Source: Candidatus Hydrogenedentota bacterium
Lineage (GTDB): Bacteria > Hydrogenedentota > Hydrogenedentia > Hydrogenedentales > SCBR16-9
Length of the DNA stretch: 6,839 nucleotides
Direction: 5' to 3'
NCBI GenBank assembly: GCA_007116095.1
Contig: SKJD01000051.1
Span: 1 to 6,839, forward strand
Of this stretch, positions 1 through 5,308 are shown one piece after another (position 1 is the stretch's first letter; each line of letters starts with the position of its first letter). Made by a program: the position numbers and the translations under genes. Under the pieces are notes generated by a model. That model ran no database searches, was not told where the DNA came from, and worked only from the letters and a program-made list of their open reading frames with translations.

Positions 1-1001
1 AGAAATGGGCTCCGCTGGATTTGATTCTGGAAGACATTATCCGGGTATGCCATGAAGAAAAACCGGATTTACTCTTGGGTGACTCCAGTGTCGGCGTGAG
101 TACTGTGGGCCATATCTTGGGCTTGCCGGCCGCCGGTGTTATGAACAGCTATAATGGCAATTTCTTTCGCCAGGGCAGTTTTTATCGTTTCCTGATCAAC
201 AACTGGGACCGCTTCTATCTCTCCCGCATACGCGCCCGTATTTACAGCAAGTACGGTGTGGAACCGGCCAATGCCATTGATCTGCTTAAATCCATGCCGA
301 TACTATCGCCGGATTTGCCGCTGTTCCACAATCCACAGGGCGAATATCCCAACTGGATTCCCATCGGGCCAATCATCTCCGAACCCCCGTGCAAGTTGCC
401 GGACTGGTATCAGGAACTGGACGACGGCAAGACCAATATCTACATCACCATGGGCTCCACGGGCCTACTGGACAACCTCCTGCGTCGTTCCTACGATGTG
501 CTGGGCAAGTCCCCCTACCGCTTTGTCGTCACCACCGGGGGACAGGCGGAACCGGAAACCATGGCCATGGCGCCGCCGAACTTCCGTTTCACCACCTATG
601 CCCCGGGCTCCAAGCTGATGGAACGCTGTAAAGCGGTTGTTTTCCATGGCGGTAACGGCACCATGTACCAGGCATTGGCCGCCGGGCTGCCGATGGTCGC
701 CTTACCCAGCCATCTGGAGCAGGAAGAATGCGTAAAAATCCTGCTGCAACAGAACTTTGGAATTCGTTGCTGTTCCCGCAAAATTACCGGGGAATCCTTG
801 TTGGAAACGATTGAGGCGGTCCTTATGAACCCCAGTTACGGACAGGCGACCTGCAGCTTCCGTGACGTCGTACGTCATGCCCGGGCCACGGAGCGCGCGG
901 CGAGCTTGCTCATCCAACATGCCCAGGGCTACAGCATCCAGGAAGCGACCGCCGACGCCGAATCGGCCAATGTGCTTTACTTCCCCGGTGTCAAAGCCTA
1001 G
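1..1001 (+). CDS. Glycosyltransferase, GT-B fold / GT1 (MGT, UDP-glycosyltransferase-like), 5' end cut off
   Basis: The protein probably transfers a sugar from a nucleotide-activated donor to a small or lipid-like acceptor in the cytoplasm; substrates cannot be told from sequence. The frame is open to the left edge (first full codon at 3), so the true start lies outside the window; a TTG at 21 is only an internal codon. Numbering from that TTG, the end of the N-terminal acceptor domain is seen (DSSVGVSTVG around 21-30, then LGLPAAG at 33-39). The donor domain follows: YITMGST at 141-147, a YAPGSKLM strand/loop at 193-200, and the donor-binding signature HGGNGT at 209-214 with LAAGLPMVALP and HLEQ to 234. 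This order matches the C-terminal half of UDP-glucuronosyl/macrolide-type transferases, where the HGG loop contacts the diphosphate and the final Gln the sugar. A tail of about 25 residues follows the last conserved region. No partner gene nearby indicates the pathway. Confidence 0.85.
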   Translation, partial: KWAPLDLILEDIIRVCHEEKPDLLLGDSSVGVSTVGHILGLPAAGVMNSYNGNFFRQGSFYRFLINNWDRFYLSRIRARIYSKYGVEPANAIDLLKSMPILSPDLPLFHNPQGEYPNWIPIGPIISEPPCKLPDWYQELDDGKTNIYITMGSTGLLDNLLRRSYDVLGKSPYRFVVTTGGQAEPETMAMAPPNFRFTTYAPGSKLMERCKAVVFHGGNGTMYQALAAGLPMVALPSHLEQEECVKILLQQNFGIRCCSRKITGESLLETIEAVLMNPSYGQATCSFRDVVRHARATERAASLLIQHAQGYSIQEATADAESANVLYFPGVKA

Positions 1002-1042
1002 ACCACGGCAAAAAACACTGCGTCATGACCTGTAATTACCGA

Positions 1043-1077
1043 ATACCCGGCGAGGCCGTCCCTGGCGCGCCGGGTAT
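1043..1077 (+). terminator. Strong stem-loop after the glycosyltransferase gene, probable terminator
   Basis: A perfect 10-bp inverted repeat (ATACCCGGCG at 1043-1052, CGCCGGGTAT at 1068-1077) encloses 15 nt, within which GCC (1055-1057) can pair with GGC (1064-1066). It begins about 40 nt after the glycosyltransferase stop. The following bases (CGTTGTTTCC) are only weakly T-rich, so it may be a weak intrinsic terminator or an mRNA 3'-end protecting hairpin. The 165-nt gap and the hairpin suggest that aat is expressed separately. Confidence 0.55.
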
Positions 1078-1165
1078 CGTTGTTTCCGGCCCTACTGCGA
1101 GAGTGCGCCATCATGCCTTACAACCCTGATTTTGCCCATTCACGTCCTATGAGAACTGAGCGACC

Positions 1166-1849
1166 ATGCCGATATACCGGTTGAGTTCCCACCTGGAATT
1201 TCCGCCCCCCGATGCTGCGGAAGACGGCCTGCTGGCGGTGGGAGGCGATCTCCAGCCGGAACGCCTGCTACTGGCCTATCAAGAGGGCATCTTTCCCTGG
1301 TATGACGAGGATAACCCCATCCTGTGGTGGTCCCCTGATCCTCGTTTTGTGCTCTATCCCGACGCTTTTCACCTCCCCAAACGCACCCGCCGCCATATCC
1401 GGTCAGCGGGCTATACCATTTCGATGGACACCGCATTTCCAGATGTCATCCAGGCTTGCGCCGAAATACCCCGTCACGGAGAAAACGGCACGTGGATCAC
1501 CCCGGAAATGGAGGCGGCCTATACAACGCTCTTTGATATGGGGTATGCCCACAGCATCGAATGTCGGCAGGACGGTGAGTTGGTCGGCGGCCTTTACGGG
1601 GTAAGTATTGGGGCCTGCTTCTCCGGCGAGTCCATGTTTTCCTGGCGGAACAATGCCTCCAAGGCTGCCCTCGCCGCCCTGATCGACTTTGCCCGACGCC
1701 ACCAATTCCATTTTATCGATTGCCAAATGCATACCGAACATCTGGAGCACCTCGGAGCCCGGGATATCAACCGCAGTCAGTTTCTCGCTGAATTGGCTAT
1801 CGCACTGCGCCATGAAACCGTCCATGGGCCCTGGAAGTCTGAATTGTGA
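1166..1849 (+). CDS. aat: Leucyl/phenylalanyl-tRNA--protein transferase
   Basis: Aat moves Leu or Phe from its aminoacyl-tRNA onto the N-terminal Arg or Lys of proteins in the cytoplasm, creating an N-degron that ClpS delivers to ClpAP. The product of 227 residues is close to the 234 of the E. coli enzyme and collinear with it. Visible family blocks are GLLAVGGDL (21-29), AYQEGIFPWY (37-46), ILWWSPDPR (52-60), GTWIT (108-112), AHSIE (128-132), GGLYGV (141-146), GESMFS (154-159) and IDCQ (184-187), with LGA at 196-198. D185 and Q187 fall where the E. coli catalytic Asp/Gln pair lies, and E155 sits in the conserved GESMFS block. The ATG at 1166 is the only possible start, because an in-frame TGA lies at 1157-1159; the ribosome binding site is poor (GAG at 1158-1160). 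clpS and clpA, often neighbours of aat elsewhere, are not in the window. Confidence 0.96.
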   Translation: MPIYRLSSHLEFPPPDAAEDGLLAVGGDLQPERLLLAYQEGIFPWYDEDNPILWWSPDPRFVLYPDAFHLPKRTRRHIRSAGYTISMDTAFPDVIQACAEIPRHGENGTWITPEMEAAYTTLFDMGYAHSIECRQDGELVGGLYGVSIGACFSGESMFSWRNNASKAALAALIDFARRHQFHFIDCQMHTEHLEHLGARDINRSQFLAELAIALRHETVHGPWKSEL

Positions 1850-1967
1850 CGATTTCAATGGGGTTTCCAGCACATGATGCTCCAGTTAATTACAGGAGTC
1901 CCACCCGAAATGGCCGATTTTGTCGGTTATGAGGGTGTTTCCGTAGTGGTGTGGCGTGTTTGAAGCG

Positions 1968-1973
1968 TATAAT
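1968..1973 (+). promoter_or_regulatory. Consensus -10 box upstream of the redoxin gene
   Basis: TATAAT matches the sigma-70 -10 consensus at all six positions and lies 20 nt upstream of the redoxin ATG. No convincing -35 box is found 16-18 nt further upstream and there is no TGn extension. If it is used, transcription would start near 1980 and give a very short leader that begins just before the GGAGG ribosome binding site at 1983-1987. Confidence 0.45.
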
Positions 1974-1993
1974 CACAATACTGGAGGAAAACA

Positions 1994-2626
1994 ATGCGAC
2001 AATCGAAAATGTATCAAGGAACATCGATGTGGGCCATGCTCCTGATGGGGATGGCAATGACCGCCCTCGTGTTAAGCGGCGGCGTAGCGGTAGCGGATGA
2101 TCATGACGAGAAAGTGGAAATCGGCGACGAAGTCCCCGGTTTCGAGATGACGGACACCGAAGGCAATGTGCACAAGCTGGAGGATTACGAGGACAAAATT
2201 GTGGTGCTGAGTTTCTATTCGCAGCACTGCCCTTGGATCATCGGCCATGATCCCCACATGAACGCCTTGGTGGCGTCCTATGAAGATGAAGAAGACGTTA
2301 TCTTCCTGGGTATCGACCCCCATGCCGGCCGCAGCCTGGAAGCCATCGAAGCGCACCGTGAGGAAGCCGGCGTCAAATACCCGATCCTCAAGGATGAAGG
2401 CAACGAATACGCCGACATCATGGACGCCCATGTAACCCCGGAAATCTATATTGTCGACCGGGACGGCAACCTGGCCTATCATGGCGCTTTCGACAATCGC
2501 ACGAGCCCGCCGGAAGAAGGCGAGGTGAACTACGTCAAGAACGCTTTGGATGCGCTGTTGGCCGACGAAGAAGTCGCTGAGCCGCGAATTCAGGCCTGGG
2601 GCTGCGGTATCGTTCGGGAGCAATGA
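1994..2626 (+). CDS. Exported redoxin (AhpC/TSA-like thioredoxin fold) with CPWI motif and C-terminal GCGI cysteine
   Basis: The 210-residue product is probably a periplasmic thiol-disulfide protein. Residues 1-34 form a Sec signal peptide: basic R2 and K5, a hydrophobic core at about 12-33, and an AVA|DD cleavage site after A34. The mature part has the redoxin layout: VPGFEMTD (47-54), the strand IVVLSFYS (69-76), Q-H-C-P-W-I with active-site C79, and the cis-Pro segment VTPEIYIVD with P149. The only other cysteine is C204 in WGCGIVREQ at the C-terminus, a position where homologous single-CP redoxins carry a GCSIK-like ending; it may be the resolving partner of C79. The peroxiredoxin PxxxT/SxxC signature is incomplete (L72 in place of Pro, S76 retained), so peroxidase activity is uncertain. 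Translation is well supported by GGAGG six nt before the ATG. A TlpA-like lipoprotein follows in the same direction. The substrate is unknown. Confidence 0.85.
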   Translation: MRQSKMYQGTSMWAMLLMGMAMTALVLSGGVAVADDHDEKVEIGDEVPGFEMTDTEGNVHKLEDYEDKIVVLSFYSQHCPWIIGHDPHMNALVASYEDEEDVIFLGIDPHAGRSLEAIEAHREEAGVKYPILKDEGNEYADIMDAHVTPEIYIVDRDGNLAYHGAFDNRTSPPEEGEVNYVKNALDALLADEEVAEPRIQAWGCGIVREQ

Positions 2627-2678
2627 CTTCTGACCGTAGCAGCTCCAACTGACGTACCTTATGTACTGTAATTGATTG

Positions 2679-2713
2679 CGTCCCCAAGCACGTCTTAACG
2701 AGGCTTGGGGACG
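2679..2713 (+). other. Perfect 11-bp stem-loop between the two thioredoxin-fold genes
   Basis: CGTCCCCAAGC (2679-2689) and GCTTGGGGACG (2703-2713) are exact inverted complements around a 13-nt loop, extendable by G-T wobbles. No T-run follows on either strand, so it is not a canonical intrinsic terminator. It lies 53 nt after the redoxin stop and 38 nt before the preferred start of the next gene. It may stabilise the redoxin transcript, lower read-through, or be a cleavage site. Its right arm ends on the alternative GTG start (2713) and would cover any ribosome binding site for it. Confidence 0.6.
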
Positions 2714-2751
2714 TGTTGATCCGGCAAACAACAACTTGGGATAAATCGAAC

Positions 2752-3441
2752 ATGACACAAAATCACACCATGGAAACACATATTTCACAAGGCATCGTAT
2801 ACCTGCTGATCATCACGGGACTTCACATAATGGCAACAGGCAGTTTGCTGGGTTGCAGCGCTCCTGATCCTGTCGTGGATTCCGAAACGGAAGATGCGGT
2901 AACCATAGAGGAAGCGCCCGCCGAGGAGGCCGCACCGGAAGAGGCGGCCCATGCGGATGGCGAACCCGCATCAGAAGAAGTAAGCGAAGATATTGATGTC
3001 TCCGCCCTGCCTCCCATTACCACCTTAGCTGCGGAAGATTTGGAGGTGATGCTTGCCGAAGCGCGTGACGCGGATCAAGTGGTCGTCATTAATTTCTGGG
3101 CGACCTGGTGCCCGCCCTGTCTGGCGGAAATGCCCTATTTCGTGCAATTCTATGAAGAATACGACGGCGACGAGGTCCGCTTCATCAGCATCACCGCCGA
3201 CCACATTGATACCCTGGACAGCGCCATCCGCCCCTACCAGGCCCAGGAAAACCTGCCCTTCCCGATTTATATCCTGGAAGGCATGGATCCGGCGCCCTAT
3301 GCCGAAGTCGTGGACTTCGCCCTCACCGGCGCCCTGCCGGTCACCCTGGTCTACGATAGCGAAGGTGAACTCACACAGTCCTGGGAGCGTGAAATCGGCT
3401 TTGAAGATCTGGAAGCGGCGGTAGAGCCCTTGCTTGGATGA
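2752..3441 (+). CDS. TlpA/ResA-like thioredoxin-fold lipoprotein with WCPPC active site
   Basis: This is probably a membrane-anchored thiol reductase acting outside the cytoplasmic membrane. Numbering from ATG 2752 (229 residues), a hydrophobic stretch at 15-33 ends in the lipobox LLGC with lipidated C35. An acidic Glu/Ala/Pro-rich tether at about 36-88 follows, then the thioredoxin fold: VVVINFWATWCPPC (110-123, redox cysteines C120 and C123), AEMPYF, FISITAD (144-150), and the cis-Pro segment ALPVTLVYD with P196. NFWATWCPPC..EMP is typical of TlpA/ResA/CcmG-like reductases. The start is not certain: ATG 2752 has a weak GGGA ten nt upstream, and its n-region contains no Lys or Arg. An in-frame GTG at 2713 would add 13 residues including Arg and Lys, but it starts at the end of a strong hairpin arm. 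The protein sits directly after the secreted redoxin, a plausible partner. No cytochrome c biogenesis genes are in view. Confidence 0.88.
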   Translation: MTQNHTMETHISQGIVYLLIITGLHIMATGSLLGCSAPDPVVDSETEDAVTIEEAPAEEAAPEEAAHADGEPASEEVSEDIDVSALPPITTLAAEDLEVMLAEARDADQVVVINFWATWCPPCLAEMPYFVQFYEEYDGDEVRFISITADHIDTLDSAIRPYQAQENLPFPIYILEGMDPAPYAEVVDFALTGALPVTLVYDSEGELTQSWEREIGFEDLEAAVEPLLG

Positions 3442-3480
3442 TGGATTCCGGAGCCTCGTAGCTCTGATCAGGGCAATTTA

Positions 3481-3510
3481 GCCACGAAAGGCACAAAAAC
3501 GCACGAAAAG
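3481..3510 (+). repeat. Degenerate 10-bp tandem array, GCACGAAAA-like, three units
   Basis: Three consecutive 10-mers, GCCACGAAAG, GCACAAAAAC and GCACGAAAAG, lie 40 nt after the lipoprotein stop. CACGAAA-like short arrays recur, to my recollection, in intergenic DNA of several environmental bacterial phyla and give rise to spurious translated ORFs on the opposite strand. Function is unknown. Confidence 0.6.
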
Positions 3511-3526
3511 CAGGATATTGAAGAGT

Positions 3527-3550
3527 TATGGCTGTATGGCTGTATGGTTG
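3527..3550 (+). repeat. Three tandem 8-bp units TATGGCTG
   Basis: TATGGCTG occurs twice exactly (3527-3534, 3535-3542) and a third time with one change (TATGGTTG, 3543-3550). It lies in non-coding DNA between the degenerate array and the nested inverted repeat. Such short units can change copy number by slippage, but nothing here shows a functional effect. Confidence 0.7.
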
Positions 3551-3556
3551 TTGGAG

Positions 3557-3620
3557 ACAGCATGACGTAGCGGCGGCTGGTGAGCTTCGAAGCCAAGCGA
3601 AGAGAGCTTCGCCATGCTGT
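3557..3620. repeat. Nested inverted repeat (REP-like or structured RNA), 64 bp
   Basis: The outer arms ACAGCATG (3557-3564) and CATGCTGT (3613-3620) are perfect complements. Directly inside the right arm is a compact hairpin, GCGAAG-AGAG-CTTCGC (3597-3612), and further left the perfect 10-bp palindrome GCTTCGAAGC (3584-3593). GAGCTTCG also occurs twice (3582-3589, 3604-3611), so alternative pairings are possible. No convincing reading frame crosses it. It resembles a short palindromic repeat unit rather than a gene, and its copy number elsewhere in the genome is unknown. Confidence 0.5.
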
Positions 3621-3640
3621 AGGGTAATGAAAAATAAATA

Positions 3641-3676
3641 GGGCTGTATCCCGCAACTCAGCGCAGGATACAGCCC
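3641..3676. terminator. Bidirectional intrinsic terminator between convergent genes
   Basis: GGGCTGTATCC (3641-3651) and GGATACAGCCC (3666-3676) form a perfect 11-bp stem around 14 nt. On the + strand it is followed by TTTTCTT (3677-3683). On the - strand it is followed by TATTTATTTTTC, the complement of 3629-3640. It can therefore stop transcripts from the + strand lipoprotein gene and from the - strand transporter gene, whose stop codon lies about 55 nt away. Confidence 0.88.
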
Positions 3677-3730
3677 TTTTCTTAGCCAGTTATATTTTGC
3701 ACATGCTATGCAGCAGTAAGAAGCCGATAT

Positions 3731-5023
3731 TTAGACGGCGTCGTTTTCCTCATTTACTTCCACGTCTTCAACAGTTTCTGGCTCCGGCGATACTTTGTCC
3801 TGGAACAGGATAAAGAAGATCACCATTACGACCGCGGCCATGGCGGCGGGAATCAACCAGATGCTGGTCCAGTTGTGCATCGTCGGCTCGGTTCCTTCAA
3901 TGGCGTACATATCTACGACGATACCGGAAATCCAGGCGCCGATGTACATCCCGACGCCATAGGTAATCAGGGCGATGAAGCCCTGGGCGCTGGCGCGGAT
4001 GGCCTTGGGCGCGACGCGGTCAACGTAGAGCTGCCCGGTCACGAAGAAGAAGTCGTAGCAGATGCCGTGGAAGATGATGCCGAAGTACAGCATGTACACC
4101 AGAGCGCTGTCGGCGTCGCCAAAGGCAAACAGCACATAACGCGCCGCCCAGAACAGCATACCCGTCAACAGCATGTACTTGATGCCCAGCGCCCGAAGGA
4201 AGAAGGGCATGACCAGCATAAAGCCGAACTCGGACATCTGCCCCATGGTCATTTTGGCTGCGGCATTTTCAACCCCGATTTCGTTCAGGAAGGGGTTGGT
4301 GAAATTGTAGTAGAAGGCCAGCGGGATGCAGATAAGCAGCGAGCTGACGATGAAGATAGCGAAGGAGCGGTCTTTCATCAGGCTCAACGTATCCAGGCCA
4401 ATGATCTCACGGATGGTGGTTTTCTCGCCCTTGGCCTGCGGGGGCGTGTTCGGCAAGGTGAAACAGTAGAAGCCCAGGACAAAGGAGCCGATGGCGGCCA
4501 TGCGCAGCGGCAGGTTCGTACCTTCGATGTTGGTCATTTCCCAGCTAAGTCCCAGGAAACCGGTGATCTGTTCGGCAAAACCGATGAGCAAGCCCGCGAT
4601 GATCCAGCCCAAGGTGCCGAGCACGCGCACCCCCGGAAATTCCTGCGAGGGATTCTCCATCTGGTTGAAGGAAACGGCATTAACCAGCGCCAATGTGGGC
4701 ATGTAGCACAGGGTGTAGGCGAGCAACAGCACAAAGAACGGCGCGAAGCTGTCCACAGTCGTAGCCAGGAACATGAACACCCCGCCCAGCAGATGCAGAA
4801 TACCCATGGTAATCTGCGCGGGCAGGTAGCGGTCGGCCACCATCCCGATAAAGAACGGCGACACGATGGCGGCAATGGCGGCGGTAGAATAAGCCTGGCC
4901 AATCTGGGTGCCGCTGAAGCCGATCGCCCCGAGGTACGTCCCCATGGTGACGGCCCAAGCGCCCCAGATAAAGAACTGGATGAACATCATCACACTCAAT
5001 TGAATACGAATGGTAGGCGTCAT
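3731..5023 (-). CDS. MFS transporter of the nucleoside:H+ symporter (NupG/XapB-like) family
   Basis: This integral inner-membrane protein of 430 residues is collinear with E. coli NupG (418). About twelve hydrophobic segments are visible, near 9-30, 42-64, 70-90, 94-115, 134-152, 172-190, 221-240, 260-279, 283-300, 306-330, 343-372 and 387-407, and then an acidic tail (411-430). Matches to NupG include QFFIWGAWAVTMGTYL, the TM2-3 loop GMVADRYL (60-67), CYMPTLALVN (106-115), FPGVRVLGTLGW (129-140), GQMSE (261-265), LFAFGD (298-303) and AIRASAQG (341-348). R133, T137, Q262, E265 and D324 align with residues reported around the NupG substrate site, but Q225 and N228 of NupG align with A236 and Y239, so the ligand may differ from ordinary nucleosides. 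The start is supported by AGGAAGGA (complement of 5031-5038) seven nt before the ATG. The gene is divergent from the aminotransferase and ends at a bidirectional terminator. Confidence 0.9.
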   Translation of the reverse strand: MTPTIRIQLSVMMFIQFFIWGAWAVTMGTYLGAIGFSGTQIGQAYSTAAIAAIVSPFFIGMVADRYLPAQITMGILHLLGGVFMFLATTVDSFAPFFVLLLAYTLCYMPTLALVNAVSFNQMENPSQEFPGVRVLGTLGWIIAGLLIGFAEQITGFLGLSWEMTNIEGTNLPLRMAAIGSFVLGFYCFTLPNTPPQAKGEKTTIREIIGLDTLSLMKDRSFAIFIVSSLLICIPLAFYYNFTNPFLNEIGVENAAAKMTMGQMSEFGFMLVMPFFLRALGIKYMLLTGMLFWAARYVLFAFGDADSALVYMLYFGIIFHGICYDFFFVTGQLYVDRVAPKAIRASAQGFIALITYGVGMYIGAWISGIVVDMYAIEGTEPTMHNWTSIWLIPAAMAAVVMVIFFILFQDKVSPEPETVEDVEVNEENDAV

Positions 5024-5099
5024 GGATAATTCCTTCCTGATCGTTGATTACCCCCTCACAGGGCTGCAGTGAGCACGGTTTTGCCCTGCTACGCACCTT

Positions 5100-5128
5100 A
5101 TGCTAAGGATTTCTACTGCAAACTTCAA
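5100..5128 (-). promoter_or_regulatory. Candidate promoter of the MFS transporter gene
   Basis: Read on the - strand, TTGAAG (5128-5123) and TAGCAT (5105-5100) match four of six bases each of the -35 and -10 consensus, with the ideal 17-nt spacer. Transcription would start near 5093 and leave a leader of about 70 nt, in which CAGGGC and GCCCTG (5059-5064 and 5083-5088) can pair. The dyad at 5107-5138 covers the -35 box and the spacer. Confidence 0.45.
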
Positions 5129-5138
5129 GCAGAAATCC
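5107..5138. promoter_or_regulatory. Dyad GGATTTCT-N16-AGAAATCC, possible operator
   Basis: Perfect 8-bp inverted arms (5107-5114, 5131-5138) are centred about 32 bp apart end to end, a size fitting a dimeric regulator. The dyad overlaps the candidate -35 box and spacer of the transporter promoter, where a bound repressor would block polymerase. It could also be a chance hairpin. Confidence 0.35.
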
Positions 5139-5197
5139 ATAAAAACGAAAACAGGACCGAATTAAGCATATTTAGCAGTTTTTGGAACGTGCATTTT

Positions 5198-5227
5198 TTG
5201 ATTTTTCAACCCCCAACCTACTAAGAT
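5198..5227 (+). promoter_or_regulatory. Weak candidate promoter of the aminotransferase gene
   Basis: TTGATT (5198-5203) and TAAGAT (5222-5227) each match four of six consensus bases, with an 18-nt spacer in an AT-rich stretch. The start would fall near 5234, leaving a leader of about 75 nt. It is the best pair I found in this region, but the match is modest. Confidence 0.3.
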
Positions 5228-5230
5228 ACA

Positions 5231-5243
5231 CAGCTTGAAGCTG
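5231..5243. promoter_or_regulatory. Perfect 13-bp palindrome CAGCTTGAAGCTG at the predicted transcription start
   Basis: The 6-bp arms are separated by one base, and the element lies 3 nt after the candidate -10 box of the aminotransferase gene, a typical repressor position. Its core GCTTGAAG (5233-5240) recurs on the opposite strand at 5123-5130, inside the dyad at the transporter promoter. Confidence 0.35.
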
Positions 5244-5308
5244 CTTGGCTTTCCCTCCCCATACGGTCACCCGAAAAGCGCATTCCACCCGTTATATGCT
5301 GGATATGC

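Noticed and set aside
1113..1187. Short 24-codon frame just upstream of and overlapping the aat start, considered as a leader peptide
   Set aside because: It has no good ribosome binding site, no run of regulatory codons and no attenuator structure, so chance is sufficient.
1876..1944. Small hairpins (CTCC/GGAG and CCGA/TCGG) between aat and the redoxin gene, considered as a terminator
   Set aside because: Stems of only 4 bp, one with a mismatch on extension, and no T-run; too weak to call.
2072..2788. 238-codon open frame on the - strand opposite the redoxin gene
   Set aside because: It overlaps almost all of the redoxin gene and crosses the inter-gene hairpin, with no recognisable motif. 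The + strand gene has a signal peptide, active-site motif and ribosome binding site.
3450..3465. GAGC/GCTC hairpin directly after the lipoprotein stop as its terminator
   Set aside because: The stem is 4 bp without a T-run, while a far stronger terminator lies at 3641-3676.
3468..3656. 62-codon open frame on the - strand in the repeat-rich spacer
   Set aside because: Its C-terminal part is just the translated repeat array, a typical spurious product. It lies across a nested inverted repeat and into the terminator stem, with no clear ribosome binding site.
3875..5029. 384-codon open frame on the + strand opposite the MFS transporter
   Set aside because: It is an exact antisense shadow of a convincing 12-segment membrane protein. 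Its product is rich in His, Gln, Gly and Asp with no recognisable domain, as expected from the complement of hydrophobic codons.
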